From the NCBI GenBank assembly GCA_022650455.1, contig JALCPO010000021.1, positions 1 through 35,318 on the forward strand: a DNA stretch of 35,318 nt. The letters run 5' to 3'. Made by a program: the position numbers and the translations under genes. Shown in pieces: positions 14,605-23,636 of this stretch (the first letter of the stretch is position 1; the number at the start of each line of letters is the position of its first letter). The notes beneath the pieces were generated by a model. It had not been told where the DNA came from. It saw only the letters and a program-made list of their open reading frames with translations, and did not search any database. The DNA comes from Oscillospiraceae bacterium. GTDB lineage: Bacteria; Bacillota; Clostridia; Oscillospirales; Acutalibacteraceae.

Positions 14605-15402
14605 TCACCGGTCGTTCATTTCGTTGAGGGTCCTCGCCATGAAGCTGCGGTGTTTTTTCTTCTTTTCGGGCTTGACCGTCCTGCCCTTCATCTTCAGGCC
14701 GGACTTGTAGCCCTTGGCCAGCTCCTCGTTGAAAGCAGGCTTCAGGTTTTCCGCGGCCCGTCCGCTTACCCCGTTCAAAATCACGATGGTGATAATGGAA
14801 CGCACGTCCATGTCGCCGCTGATGTACATATCGTTCAGAAGATTGCAGCAGCGGCCGACGGCGTCTTTGTCGATCCCCGCGCTGCAGAGCGCATCGATCT
14901 TCGGCAGAAGCTTCTCCCGCGCAAACGTCACGGCACGGACGTCCCCGTAAACGGTTTTCTCCTCGCTGATTTCGTCCTTCAGCTCGGGGAAAATACCGAC
15001 GAACCGGTTGAAAAAGAAAACGGGGTCGATGTTGTTGTCGTCGTCCTTCCGGCGTTTTTTCCTGCTGCGGACCACGGCGGTCTGCTTCGGGCCCTGCACG
15101 GTTTCGGCAAAATCCTCGGCAATGCTCTGCGCCTGCGCCGCGGAGTCGGTTTCCGGGTCAAACAGCCACATGGAAACCGACTTCCACTTTCCGTTTGGGG
15201 CGCCGTCGTCCAAATCGCACATTCTGAGAATAAACCGCTTTTTGCTTTCCTGGTACAGGACGCTGTAGGCAATTTCCCCGCCGGTAAAAAGCACCGACTG
15301 CCCATCCTCTTCCGGCTGCCGATCCCCGGCGCGCCGATACCCCTGCTCCTGCAGGGCCTCGCCGACTTTTTCCGCGACCAGGTCAAACGCTTTCTGTTCC
15401 AA
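14605..15402 (-). CDS. Hypothetical protein with basic central linker
   Basis: A 265-residue soluble protein I do not recognise. The N-terminal part (about 1-105) looks like an alpha/beta domain (QKAFDLVAEKVGEALQEQGY, then FTGGEIAYSVLYQESKKRFILRMCDLDDG); a basic-acidic linker SRKKRRKDDDNN follows; the C-terminal half (about 125-235) is mostly helical, with three Cys around LCSAGIDKDAVGRCCNLLN; the tail is Lys/Arg-rich. The TTG at 15402 is 6 nt from AGGAGGA; a further in-frame start would overlap that site. It has its own promoter, stands alone, and lies between the ribosomal cluster and ddl. No catalytic motif is visible. Confidence 0.72.
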   Translation of the reverse strand: MEQKAFDLVAEKVGEALQEQGYRRAGDRQPEEDGQSVLFTGGEIAYSVLYQESKKRFILRMCDLDDGAPNGKWKSVSMWLFDPETDSAAQAQSIAEDFAETVQGPKQTAVVRSRKKRRKDDDNNIDPVFFFNRFVGIFPELKDEISEEKTVYGDVRAVTFAREKLLPKIDALCSAGIDKDAVGRCCNLLNDMYISGDMDVRSIITIVILNGVSGRAAENLKPAFNEELAKGYKSGLKMKGRTVKPEKKKKHRSFMARTLNEMNDR

Positions 15403-15456
15403 TCTGATTCCTCCTGCTGTGGGATTCCACCCGGGCACAATCTCAAATGTTCTATC

Positions 15457-15485
15457 ATTATACTACATAAAGCTTTCCCTGTCAC
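15457..15485 (-). promoter_or_regulatory. Promoter of the 14605-15402 gene
   Basis: GTGACA (15480-15485), 17-nt spacer, TATAAT (15457-15462) on the minus strand, about 55 nt upstream of the chosen start. Confidence 0.65.
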
Positions 15486-15522
15486 CATACAATTATGGCG
15501 GTGCACGGCGGAAAAGATATGT

Positions 15523-15551
15523 TTGCACCGCCCCCGCCGATGTGCTATGAT
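15523..15551 (+). promoter_or_regulatory. Promoter of ddl
   Basis: TTGCAC (15523-15528), 17-nt spacer ending TGC, TATGAT (15546-15551). The 70-nt leader that follows holds two small GC hairpins (CCGCGT/ACGCGG and CCGGC/GCCGG). Confidence 0.6.
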
Positions 15552-15631
15552 AGGTATCTGTAGAATTCCCGCGTGGACGCGGCGGCGCACCCGGCAGAAG
15601 CCGGAATCCCTGATTTTGGAGGAATTCTTTG

Positions 15632-16720
15632 ATGCAAAAGAAAAAAATCGCCGTTTTATTCGGCGGCTGCTCTTCCGAGCATGAAGTTTCGCGCGTTTCG
15701 GCATACTCCGTCATCCGGAACCTGCCGAAGGAAAAATATGATATTGTGAGGATCGGAATCACGAGGGACGGGCGCTGGTACCTGTACAACGGCCCCGACG
15801 ACAAAATACCGGGCGGCGAATGGGAACGGAGCGAAGAAAAAATGCCCGCATTCCTGTGCCCCGACCGCAGCGTCGGCGGCATTGTCGCAAATGCGCCGGA
15901 CGGCTTCCGCACGGTTCCGGTCGACTGCGTTTTTCCCGTTCTGCACGGCAGGAACGGCGAGGACGGAACGGTGCAGGGCCTGCTGGAGCTGAGCGGCCTC
16001 CCGTTCGTCGGCTGCGGAACGCTGGCCTCCGCCGTCTGCATGGATAAAGCGATCACCCACTCCCAGCTCGCCAACGCCGGCATCCCGAGCGCAAAATACC
16101 TCTGGTTTTACAGCAGCAAATACACTTCCGAAGGCGCGAAGAAGATCAAAGTGAAGGTCAACGCGCGGCTCGGCTACCCGGTCTTTGTAAAGCCCGCCAA
16201 CTCCGGGTCGTCCGTGGGGATCAGCAAGGTCCTCCGCGAAGAAGAGCTGGACGCCGCCGTTGCGAGGGCCGCGGCGGAAAGCGACAAGATTCTCGTCGAG
16301 GAAGCCGTTGCCGGCCAGGAAGTGGAATGCGCCGTCCTCGGCAATCTGGACCCGAAGGCCGCCGGCGCGGTCGGCGAAATCGTCGCTTCCGCCGAGTTTT
16401 ACGACTACGACGACAAATACAAGTCCGGCAAGTCCAAGCTGAACATTCCGGCGCGCCTCGACGAAGCGGTGGCGGCGGAAATCCGCTCCATCGCGGAACG
16501 CGCCTTCCGCATGCTCGGCTGCCGCGGGTTCGCCCGCGTCGATTTCTTCGTGCGGAACGGCAGGGAGATCCTGCTGAACGAGCTGAATACGATCCCGGGC
16601 TTTACGCCTATCAGCATGTACCCGAAACTGTGGGAAGCATCCGGCGTTTCCTACGGCGAACTTCTCGACAGGCTGGTCCGGCTGGCATTTGACGATGGCG
16701 CGAAAAACTTCAAAAAATAA
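15632..16720 (+). CDS. ddl: D-alanine--D-alanine ligase
   Basis: A 362-residue ATP-grasp ligase making the D-Ala-D-Ala dipeptide for peptidoglycan in the cytoplasm. The N-terminus has VLFGGCSSEHEVS with the substrate-binding Glu; HGRNGEDGTVQGLLEL follows; the ATP-grasp core has VFVKPANSGSSVGISKV, and the metal/substrate region reads LNELNTIPGFTP. The omega-loop segment contains DDKY, as in D-Ala-D-Ala ligases rather than the D-Ala-D-Lac type of vancomycin-resistant hosts. GGAGG is 9 nt from ATG 15632. It leads a run ddl, ywiB-like, argS; with the dacA product it sets the D-Ala terminus of the wall peptide. Confidence 0.94.
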   Translation: MQKKKIAVLFGGCSSEHEVSRVSAYSVIRNLPKEKYDIVRIGITRDGRWYLYNGPDDKIPGGEWERSEEKMPAFLCPDRSVGGIVANAPDGFRTVPVDCVFPVLHGRNGEDGTVQGLLELSGLPFVGCGTLASAVCMDKAITHSQLANAGIPSAKYLWFYSSKYTSEGAKKIKVKVNARLGYPVFVKPANSGSSVGISKVLREEELDAAVARAAAESDKILVEEAVAGQEVECAVLGNLDPKAAGAVGEIVASAEFYDYDDKYKSGKSKLNIPARLDEAVAAEIRSIAERAFRMLGCRGFARVDFFVRNGREILLNELNTIPGFTPISMYPKLWEASGVSYGELLDRLVRLAFDDGAKNFKK

Positions 16721-16739
16721 AGCCACCCGGCAGAACGCA

Positions 16740-16768
16740 CGCGCGGCCGCCCCGTCGGCGGCCGCGCG
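16740..16768 (+). other. Very GC-rich 12-bp hairpin between ddl and the ywiB-like gene
   Basis: Arms 16740-16751 and 16757-16768 pair perfectly around CCGTC and consist only of G and C. No T-tract follows, so it is not a classic terminator; it may slow transcription or protect the ddl mRNA. The 154-nt gap is otherwise open in the plus frame but lacks a ribosome binding site. Confidence 0.45.
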
Positions 16769-16874
16769 CCGTCCTGCGGCGCAAAAGAAACCGGGTCTGC
16801 GCGCGGTGGTCCGAAAAATCCGCCGGCCGGAAAGCACAGACCTTACTTCTCTATTCCCCATAAAGGAGAAAGAC

Positions 16875-17321
16875 ATGCGGGAAAATTATCTGATCTCGAT
16901 CAAAGGCCGCCAGAAGGTGGACGGCGAAGTGGGCGAGGTCGAGCTTACCACGCTGGGTTCCTATGTAAAGCGGGGCGCCAGCCGCTACATTGTATATAAG
17001 GAATACGCGTCGGACGACAACTCCTCGTCGCGGACTTCCATCCTAAAAATCGACGGAAGCTTCCGCCTGACGCTTATGCGCAAGGGCGGCGACAATACCC
17101 GGCTGATCCTGGAAAACGGGAAACGCCACCTCTGCCAGTACGACACCGGATACGGCAACATGATGATCGGCATCTTCACCAGCAGGCTCGATTCGGAGCT
17201 GGGCGACGCGGGCGGGAGCCTGCAGGTCAGCTATACGTTGGACATCAACTCCAACCTTTCCAGCCTGAACGAGCTTTCCATCACCGTCAAGGAGGCAAAA
17301 AACAGCAATGTCGAAAATTGA
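16875..17321 (+). CDS. DUF1934 family protein (YwiB-like)
   Basis: A 148-residue protein of the YwiB/DUF1934 family, predicted to be a small calycin-like beta-barrel. Beta-rich blocks are visible (ENYLISIKGRQKVDGEVGEVELTTLGSY, then RTSILKIDGSFRLTLMRKG and the C-terminal VSYTLDINSNLSSL). Function is not established. The ATG at 16875 is preceded by AAGGAG at 8 nt; the frame is open upstream into ddl, but that part is a low-complexity Ala/Arg stretch without a start signal. It overlaps argS by 14 nt, the same neighbour as in Bacillus, which supports the assignment. Confidence 0.82.
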   Translation: MRENYLISIKGRQKVDGEVGEVELTTLGSYVKRGASRYIVYKEYASDDNSSSRTSILKIDGSFRLTLMRKGGDNTRLILENGKRHLCQYDTGYGNMMIGIFTSRLDSELGDAGGSLQVSYTLDINSNLSSLNELSITVKEAKNSNVEN

Positions 17322-19002
17322 GCTTCAGGCTGCGGAACGTTTAAAAGAGGCGATCCGGACCGCCATGCGGAAAAGCATGGAGAACGGCGCCCTGCCGAAG
17401 GCGGAAATCCCGGATTTCACCGTGGAAGTGCCCGCCGACCGGTCCCACGGCGACCGCGCCGCCAACGCGGCGATGGCGGCCGCCAAGGCATTTCATCTGG
17501 CGCCGCGCAAAATTGCCGAAGCCATCGCCGCAACCATCGACCTGGAAGGCACCTGCTTTGACCGGTGCGAGATCGCGGGCCCCGGCTTCCTCAATTTCTT
17601 TCTGAACCGCCGGTTCTATGTGGACGTGGTGAAGGAAATTCTCCGTGAAGGCCCGAAATACGGCCGCAGCGACTGGGGCAAAAAGCGAAAGGTCATGGTC
17701 GAGTTCGTGTCCGCCAACCCAACCGGCCCGATGCACATGGGCAACGCCCGGGGCGGCGCCCTCGGGGACTGTCTCGCTTCCGTGCTGGACGCGGCGGGTT
17801 TCGACGTGAGCCGCGAATTCTATGTGAACGACGCGGGCAACCAGATCCTGAAATTCGGCCGCTCGCTGGCGGCCCGCTACCTCCAAATCTACAAGGGCGG
17901 GGACGCGGTGGAGTTTCCGGAGGACGGCTACCATGGCGAGGACATCAAGGAACGCGCCGCCGAATTCGCCAAAATTTACGGCGACAAATACGTCGACGCC
18001 CCGGAAGAAGAGCGCCAAAAAGCCCTGGTCGATTTCACTCTTCCGAAAAACATCGAAAAAATGAAATCCGACCTGGAAAAATACCGGATCGTCTACGACA
18101 CCTGGTTTCTGGAAAGCACGCTGCACAACGACGGCGAGCTGGACGAAACCATCGGGATTCTGAAAGACCGCGGCATGACGTACGAAAAGGACGGCGCTCT
18201 CTGGTACCGCGCCACGGCGAACGGTGCCGAGAAGGACGAGGTGCTCATTCGCCGGAACGGGACGCCGACCTATTTTGCGGCGGACATCGCCTACCACCGG
18301 AACAAGTTCGTCAAGCGCGGCTTTGAGCGCGTCATCGACGTCTGGGGCGCGGACCACCACGGCCACGTCGCCCGCATGAAGGGCGCGATGGACGCCATCG
18401 GGCTCGACGGGAGCAAGCTGGACGTCGTGCTGATCCAGCTCGTGCGCCTGGTGCGGGGCGGCGAGGTCGTCCGCATGAGCAAACGCACCGGCAAGGCGAT
18501 CCAGCTCGGCGACCTGCTCGACGAGGTCCCGGTCGACGCGGCCCGGTTCTATTTCAACCTGCGCGAAGCCAACTCCCAGATGGATTTCGACCTCGACCTC
18601 GCGGTCCAGCAGGATTCCCAGAATCCGGTCTACTATGTGCAGTACGCGCACGCGCGGATTTGCAGCATCGTGAAAAAGCTCGCGGCGGAAGGAATCCATC
18701 CCCGCGCATGCACGGACGAGGAGCTGGCCCTGCTGACCGCCCCGGAAGAAACCGAACTCATCCGGCACCTTTCGGCCTGCACGGAAGAGATCATCGCCTC
18801 CGCCCGCGCCTACGACCCGGCGCGCATGACGCGCTATGTCGTCACGCTGGCGACGCTGTTCCACAAGTTCTACACGGCGTGCCGCGTAAAGGATGAGGGC
18901 GAAAGCCTGACGGCGGCCCGGCTGAACCTCTGCCTTGCCGCCGCCACCGTGCTGAAGAACGTTCTTTCCATGTTTAAGATCACCGCTCCGGAAAGCATGT
19001 AA
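17308..19002 (+). CDS. argS: Arginyl-tRNA synthetase
   Basis: A 564-residue class I aminoacyl-tRNA synthetase. The N-terminal Add-1 domain (about 1-120) recognises the D-loop of tRNA-Arg; the HIGH-equivalent is H143-M-G-N146 after VEFVSANPTGPM; the KMSKS-like loop is R389-M-S-K392-R; the C-terminal DALR anticodon-binding domain begins around residue 450 (YVQYAHARICSIVKKL). The ATG is 11 nt from AAGGAGG. It is translationally coupled to the upstream DUF1934 gene and converges with the small membrane protein gene 30 nt away; no clear terminator lies between. Confidence 0.96.
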   Translation: MSKIELQAAERLKEAIRTAMRKSMENGALPKAEIPDFTVEVPADRSHGDRAANAAMAAAKAFHLAPRKIAEAIAATIDLEGTCFDRCEIAGPGFLNFFLNRRFYVDVVKEILREGPKYGRSDWGKKRKVMVEFVSANPTGPMHMGNARGGALGDCLASVLDAAGFDVSREFYVNDAGNQILKFGRSLAARYLQIYKGGDAVEFPEDGYHGEDIKERAAEFAKIYGDKYVDAPEEERQKALVDFTLPKNIEKMKSDLEKYRIVYDTWFLESTLHNDGELDETIGILKDRGMTYEKDGALWYRATANGAEKDEVLIRRNGTPTYFAADIAYHRNKFVKRGFERVIDVWGADHHGHVARMKGAMDAIGLDGSKLDVVLIQLVRLVRGGEVVRMSKRTGKAIQLGDLLDEVPVDAARFYFNLREANSQMDFDLDLAVQQDSQNPVYYVQYAHARICSIVKKLAAEGIHPRACTDEELALLTAPEETELIRHLSACTEEIIASARAYDPARMTRYVVTLATLFHKFYTACRVKDEGESLTAARLNLCLAAATVLKNVLSMFKITAPESM

Positions 19003-19032
19003 GGGGACAAGCCGGCGCGGCCTTCATGGAGA

Positions 19033-19266
19033 TCACCGGTTCCGCCGGTTTCCGGGCTTTTCGTCCCCGGCGTCCCAAGGCGGGGTCCCGTCCGGAACAT
19101 CCCATCCCTGGAACGCGATGGCGGTGGCGCCGAGCGCGAGGCAGCAGGCAATGACGGCCGTCGTAAGCGCCCAGTTGGTGATGCCGAACGGGCCGATCAC
19201 CATGGAAATCAGCATCAGAACGAAGCCGAGGTCGAACAGGACAAGCGCGAGCTTTTCGTCGCTCAT
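19033..19266 (-). CDS. Small membrane protein, two predicted spans
   Basis: A 77-residue protein with a short charged N-terminus (MSDEK), two hydrophobic segments (about 6-28 LALVLFDLGFVLMLISMVI and about 31-52 TTAVIACCLALGATAIAF) and a hydrophilic Pro/Asp-rich tail ending GNRRNR. I do not recognise a family. The ATG overlaps the rsmA stop as ATGA, and AAGGGGG lies upstream, so it is probably translationally coupled to rsmA. The function is unknown; conservation of the pair would be the first clue. Confidence 0.68.
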   Translation of the reverse strand: MSDEKLALVLFDLGFVLMLISMVIGPFGITNWALTTAVIACCLALGATAIAFQGWDVPDGTPPWDAGDEKPGNRRNR

Positions 19267-20129
19267 TTTATTTCCCCCTTTTGGCAAAGCAGATTGGTCA
19301 GCTCCGCAAGCTGGCCCATGGTCAGCCGCTCGGAGCGGATTCCCGGCGGAGCGCCGGCGGCCCGCAGGGCTTCGGCCACCCGGCTTTTCGGCAACGCCAG
19401 CCCGGCCGAAATAGAATTGGCGGCGGTCTTGCGGCGCTGGCCGAACGCCGCTTTCACCAGCGCGAAGAACGCTTTTCCGTCCGGGACGGAAACCGGCGGG
19501 TGCTCCAGCACGTCCAGCCGGATGACCGCCGAATCCACGTTCGGCTGCGGGTAAAAGCAGGCGCGCGGCACGGAAAACAGGACCCGGGGTTCGGAATAGT
19601 ACCGCACGGCGGCGCTCACCGCTCCGCACGCCCGGGTTCCCGGCTCGGCGCAGAGCCGCCCGGCGGCCTCCTTCTGTACCATGACCGTCAGGGCGCGGAC
19701 CGGCAGCTTCTCTTCCAGAAACCGCATCACGACCGGCGAAGTGATATAATAGGGAAGGTTGGCGCAGACGTACACGTCTTTCCCCGCAAACTCTTCGCGG
19801 ATAAGTTTCTGCAAATCGAGCTTTAGGACATCGCCCCAGACGATTTTGAAATTGCGGCAGCCCGCGAGCGTTTCTTTCAGGACCGGTTCCAGGCTGCGGT
19901 CCAGCTCCACCGAGACGACCTGCCCCGCGCGGGCGGCAAGCTCCCGGGTCAGCACGCCGACCCCGGGGCCGACCTCCAGCACGCCGGATTCTTTCCCCGC
20001 GCCGCAGAGCTCCGCCATCCGCGGGCACACGGCGGGATCCACGATGAAATTCTGCCCGAGCGAATGGGAAAACCGGAATCCGTGCCGGGCAAGAACCGCT
20101 CTCACCGTTCCGAGATCGGATAAATCCAT
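19263..20129 (-). CDS. rsmA: 16S rRNA (adenine(1518)-N6/adenine(1519)-N6)-dimethyltransferase
   Basis: A 288-residue KsgA/RsmA enzyme that dimethylates two adjacent adenines near the 3' end of 16S rRNA, a late 30S assembly checkpoint. Motifs: HSLGQNF (substrate region), VLEVGPGVGVLTRELA (SAM motif I), VVSVELD (motif II), ANLPYYITSPVVM (catalytic motif IV) and the C-terminal PQPNVDSAVIRL. GGAGG lies 9 nt from the ATG. It ends in a 4-nt overlap with the small membrane protein gene. Confidence 0.95.
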   Translation of the reverse strand: MDLSDLGTVRAVLARHGFRFSHSLGQNFIVDPAVCPRMAELCGAGKESGVLEVGPGVGVLTRELAARAGQVVSVELDRSLEPVLKETLAGCRNFKIVWGDVLKLDLQKLIREEFAGKDVYVCANLPYYITSPVVMRFLEEKLPVRALTVMVQKEAAGRLCAEPGTRACGAVSAAVRYYSEPRVLFSVPRACFYPQPNVDSAVIRLDVLEHPPVSVPDGKAFFALVKAAFGQRRKTAANSISAGLALPKSRVAEALRAAGAPPGIRSERLTMGQLAELTNLLCQKGEIK

Positions 20130-20158
20130 TCTTTGAAACCTCCGCTTCCGATGCCATC

Positions 20159-20167
20159 ATTATAGCA
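20159..20167 (-). promoter_or_regulatory. Extended -10 promoter of rsmA
   Basis: TGC followed by TATAAT (20159-20164) on the minus strand, 30 nt upstream of the rsmA ATG. The -35 region is weak (TAGAAT at 20182-20187). Confidence 0.55.
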
Positions 20168-20237
20168 TACCCCAGGCGGAAATTCTATCTTTCACACTCC
20201 CGCACGATTCCGGGATCCACGCAAGGAGGAAACCCAG

Positions 20238-20726
20238 ATGCAGAGAACGGACAAAATCAATTATTATCTCGACATCGCCGAAACCGTTTTGGAGCGCGGC
20301 ACCTGCCTGCGGCGGAACTTCGGCGCAATCATCGTCAACCACGACGAGATCATCTCTTCCGGATACACCGGGGCACCGCGCGGGCGGAAAAACTGCATCG
20401 ACGCGGGGTACTGCGTCCGCGAAACGCTGGGCGTGCCGCGCGGCGAACGCTACGAGCTCTGCCGCTCCGTCCACGCCGAGATGAACGCCATCATCAGCGC
20501 GGCGCGGAACGACATGATCGGCGCCACGCTGTACCTGGCCGGGAAAGAGGCCAAAACCGGCGAGTACGTGCCGAACCCCGCGCCGTGCTCCATGTGCAAG
20601 CGGCTCATCATCAACGCGGGCATCCGGCAGGTCGTCGCCCGCAGGAACAAGACGGAGTACACCGTCACCGATGTGAGCGAATGGGTCGAAAACGACGAAT
20701 CGCTGGCCGGAAAGTTCGGCTACTGA
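20238..20726 (+). CDS. comEB: dCMP deaminase (ComEB-like cytidine/deoxycytidylate deaminase)
   Basis: A 162-residue zinc deaminase of the deoxycytidylate deaminase family, expected to convert dCMP to dUMP for dTMP synthesis. The zinc site is complete: SVHAEMNAI (His ligand and catalytic Glu) and PAPCSMCKRLI (two Cys ligands). A CIDAGYC segment upstream resembles the second zinc or structural Cys region of bacterial dCMP deaminases. AAGGAGG precedes the ATG. It is monocistronic, divergent from rsmA and convergent with leuB. Other members of the cytidine/dCMP deaminase zinc family cannot be excluded. Confidence 0.88.
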   Translation: MQRTDKINYYLDIAETVLERGTCLRRNFGAIIVNHDEIISSGYTGAPRGRKNCIDAGYCVRETLGVPRGERYELCRSVHAEMNAIISAARNDMIGATLYLAGKEAKTGEYVPNPAPCSMCKRLIINAGIRQVVARRNKTEYTVTDVSEWVENDESLAGKFGY

Positions 20727-20773
20727 CTTCCATGCGTTTCCCGACGGGCATTTCTCCGCTTCTTAAAACCAAA

Positions 20774-20810
20774 GGGCACGGGATCAAAATCCTGTGCCCG
20801 GTTTTTTATC
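20774..20810. terminator. Bidirectional terminator between comEB and leuB
   Basis: An 11-bp stem with one G-T pair (20774-20784/20789-20799), loop CAAA, is followed on the plus strand by GGTTTTTT for comEB. On the minus strand it is followed by TTTGG and TTTT for leuB. Confidence 0.8.
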
Positions 20811-20823
20811 TTTTTGCAATCGC

Positions 20824-21897
20824 TTACAGCAGGCTGCGGACGATTTCGCCCATTTCCACGCAGCCGACCTTTTTTGTGCCGGGCGTCCAGATGTCCGGCG
20901 TGCGGGCGGTCTCCAGCGCGGCGGAAACCGCATCTTCCACCGCGCGCGCCGCCTGCGGCTGGCCCAGCGAATTCCGGAGCATCATCGCGGCGGAAAGGAT
21001 GGTCGCGAGCGGGTTTGCCGTACCCGTCCCGGCGATGTCCGGCGCGGAGCCGTGGACCGGCTCGTACAGGCCGGCCTTCCCCGCCCCGAGGCTCGCCGAG
21101 GGCAGCATGCCGATGGAGCCGCTGATCATGGACGCCTCGTCGGAAAGGATGTCGCCGAACATGTTGGACGTCACGATGACGTCGAACTGCTTCGGGTCGC
21201 GCACGAGCTGCATCGAACAGTTGTCCACATACAGGTTGGAAAGCTCTACGTCGGGGTATTCCTCTTTTCCGACGCGCGCCACGGTTTTGCGCCACAGGCG
21301 CGAGGATTCCAGCACGTTCGCCTTGTCGACGCTGCAAAGCTTTCCGCCGCGCTTCCGCGCCGTTTCGAAGCCGACGCGCGCAATGCGCTCGATCTCCGGG
21401 ACGGAGTACATCTCGGTGTCGTAGGCGGCGTCCGCGCCGTCTACGGTCCTATGGCCGCGCTCCCCGAAATAGATGCCGCCCGTCAGTTCGCGGACGATCA
21501 TCACGTTGAGCCGGTTTCCAATGACGGAATCCTTCAGCGGCGAGGCGGCGCGGAGCTGGGGGAAAATCATGGACGGGCGGAGGTTGGCGTAAAGCCCCAG
21601 CGCCCTGCGGATGCCGAGAAGCCCGGCTTCCGGCCTTTGGTCCCCCGGCAGGCCGTCCCATTTCGGCCCGCCGACCGCGCCGAGGAGCGTGGAGTCGGCG
21701 GCTCTGCACTTGTCGACCGTTTCCCGCGGGATGGGGCTGCCCGCCGCGTCGATGGCGCTGCCGCCCAGCAGGGCTTCGTCGAATTCCACGCCGAACCCGA
21801 ACCGCTCGCCAGCCTTCTTTAAAACAAACGCCGCCTGGGCGACGATCTCCGGCCCGATTCCATCCCCCTTGAGAAGGACGATCCTGTAATGTTTCAT
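20824..21897 (-). CDS. leuB: 3-isopropylmalate dehydrogenase
   Basis: A 357-residue NAD-dependent beta-decarboxylating dehydrogenase of leucine synthesis, oxidising 3-isopropylmalate. N-terminal [24 protein letters not shown], the substrate Arg region [56 protein letters not shown] (metal-binding Asp residues) and [12 protein letters not shown] are all present. The ATG overlaps the leuA stop as ATGA. It is second in the leuA-leuB unit; leuC and leuD are not adjacent. Confidence 0.96.
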   Translation of the reverse strand: MKHYRIVLLKGDGIGPEIVAQAAFVLKKAGERFGFGVEFDEALLGGSAIDAAGSPIPRETVDKCRAADSTLLGAVGGPKWDGLPGDQRPEAGLLGIRRALGLYANLRPSMIFPQLRAASPLKDSVIGNRLNVMIVRELTGGIYFGERGHRTVDGADAAYDTEMYSVPEIERIARVGFETARKRGGKLCSVDKANVLESSRLWRKTVARVGKEEYPDVELSNLYVDNCSMQLVRDPKQFDVIVTSNMFGDILSDEASMISGSIGMLPSASLGAGKAGLYEPVHGSAPDIAGTGTANPLATILSAAMMLRNSLGQPQAARAVEDAVSAALETARTPDIWTPGTKKVGCVEMGEIVRSLL

Positions 21898-23594
21898 TCT
21901 GCTTCCCCTTTCCTGCGCTCCGCGCGGTTGATGGCGCAGATAACTCCTTTGATGGACGCGAGGCTGATGTTGTTGTCGATGCCGACGCCGAACGCCGGGG
22001 TGCCGTCCGGCGCGGTCAGATGGATGTACGAAACCGCCTGGGAGTCCGCGCCGGAAGAGATGGCCTGCTCACGGTAGGTAACGAAGCGGTACTGCGTGAT
22101 CCCCACGCTTTCCAGGGCGTGGAAGAAGGCGCTGACCGGCCCGTTCCCCTCGCCCCGGATGGCGTGGTCTTCCCGGCCGAAGCGCAGGACGCCCTCAAAG
22201 CGCACCTGCGTGCCGTCGCCGTCCCCGCTCTCGTCGTGCAGCTTATATTTTCTCAGGTCGTACGGCGCGCGGACATCCAGGTAGTTTTCGCGGAAAATAT
22301 TATAGACTTCCTTCGGCTGAAGCTCGCGGCCGGCCCGGTCGCAGGCGGCCTTGACCAGCCTGCCGAACTCCGGATGCATCGGCTTCGGAAGCTCAAAGCC
22401 GAAGCTCTGCTGCATCACGAACGCCGCCCCGCCCTTGCCGGACTGGCTGTTGATGCGGATGACCGGCTCGTACTGGCGGCCGACGTCCGCCGGGTCGATG
22501 GGCAGGTACGGGACCTCCCAGTACTCGGTCGCGCCGCTCCTGAGGTACGCCACGCCCTTGCTGATGGCGTCCTGATGCGAGCCGGAGAACGCCGTGAAGA
22601 CCAGGTCGCCCGCGTACGGATGGCGCTCGTGGACTTTCATCCTCGTGCATTTCTCATACATGCGGCGGATCTCGGCAAGGTTGGAAAAATCGAGCCCGGG
22701 GTCCACTCCCTGCGAATACAGGTTCATCGCAACGACCATCATATCGGCGTTGCCGGTGCGCTCCCCGTTGCCGAAAAGCGTGCCTTCCACGCGGTCTGCC
22801 CCGGCCATGATGCCGAGCTCGGTCGCGGCGGTCGCCGTTCCGCGGTCGTTGTGCGGGTGGATGCTGACGACGACGCTGTCGCGGTTCGGGATATGGCGGC
22901 AGAAATATTCGATCTGGTCGGCGTAGCAGTTCGGCGTCGCCATTTCCACGGTGTTCGGCAGGTTGAGGATCAGCCTGTGCTCCGGCGTCGGCTGCAGCAC
23001 CTCCATGACCTTTTCACAGATCAGCACCGAATTTTCGATCTCGGTGCCGGAAAAACTCTCCGGCGAATACTCGTAGCGGATGTCGGCGCCGCTCTTGGCG
23101 ACTTCCTTATCCGTCAGCTCCTTAATGAGCTTCGCGCCCTTTACGGCGATGTCGGTCACGCCCTGCATGTCGGTCTTGAACACGATCTTGCGCTGGAGCG
23201 TCGACGTGGAGTTGTAGAAATGCACGATCACGTTTTTCGCCCCGCGGATCGCCTCAAACGTCTTTTGGATCAGATGCGGGCGCGCCTGCACCAGCACCTG
23301 AACCGTCACGTCGTCCGGGATGAAGTGCTTCTCGATCAGCGTGCGCAGGATCTCGTACTCGGTCTCCGAAGCGGACGGGAAACCGACCTCGATCTCCTTG
23401 AAGCCGATGCCGACCAGCGTCTGGAAATACAGCAGCTTTTCTTCCAGATTCATGGGGTCGACCAGCGCCTGGTTGCCGTCGCGAAGGTCGACGCTGCACC
23501 AGACGGGCGCTTTCCGGATGACCTTGTCGGGCCAGGTGCGGTCCGGAAGGGAGATCGGCCGGAACGGGATGTACTTTTTGCAGCCTTGATACAT
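21894..23594 (-). CDS. leuA: 2-isopropylmalate synthase (long form)
   Basis: A 566-residue enzyme joining 2-oxoisovalerate and acetyl-CoA, the first committed step to leucine. It is the longer type seen in actinobacteria and some Clostridia, with [18 protein letters not shown] near the N-terminus, the DLRDGNQAL motif, [17 protein letters not shown] with metal-binding His residues, and a C-terminal regulatory domain (about 440-560) expected to give leucine feedback. The ATG at 23594 lies 9 nt from AAGGAG; the frame is open upstream but that stretch is the T-box leader. It overlaps leuB by 4 nt. Confidence 0.95.
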   Translation of the reverse strand: MYQGCKKYIPFRPISLPDRTWPDKVIRKAPVWCSVDLRDGNQALVDPMNLEEKLLYFQTLVGIGFKEIEVGFPSASETEYEILRTLIEKHFIPDDVTVQVLVQARPHLIQKTFEAIRGAKNVIVHFYNSTSTLQRKIVFKTDMQGVTDIAVKGAKLIKELTDKEVAKSGADIRYEYSPESFSGTEIENSVLICEKVMEVLQPTPEHRLILNLPNTVEMATPNCYADQIEYFCRHIPNRDSVVVSIHPHNDRGTATAATELGIMAGADRVEGTLFGNGERTGNADMMVVAMNLYSQGVDPGLDFSNLAEIRRMYEKCTRMKVHERHPYAGDLVFTAFSGSHQDAISKGVAYLRSGATEYWEVPYLPIDPADVGRQYEPVIRINSQSGKGGAAFVMQQSFGFELPKPMHPEFGRLVKAACDRAGRELQPKEVYNIFRENYLDVRAPYDLRKYKLHDESGDGDGTQVRFEGVLRFGREDHAIRGEGNGPVSAFFHALESVGITQYRFVTYREQAISSGADSQAVSYIHLTAPDGTPAFGVGIDNNISLASIKGVICAINRAERRKGEAE

Positions 23595-23636
23595 AATGAA
23601 ACACTCCTTTTCCTGCGCTGCTGAAACAACAGCGGA

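Noticed and set aside
16689..16874. N-terminal extension of the DUF1934 protein
   Set aside because: It starts inside ddl without a ribosome binding site, is Ala/Arg low-complexity and crosses the GC hairpin; ATG 16875 has AAGGAG.
19267..20160. Long minus-strand frame extending the small membrane protein through the rsmA region
   Set aside because: It is an out-of-frame reading of rsmA, rich in Arg/Gly/Ala; rsmA motifs are intact in the other frame.
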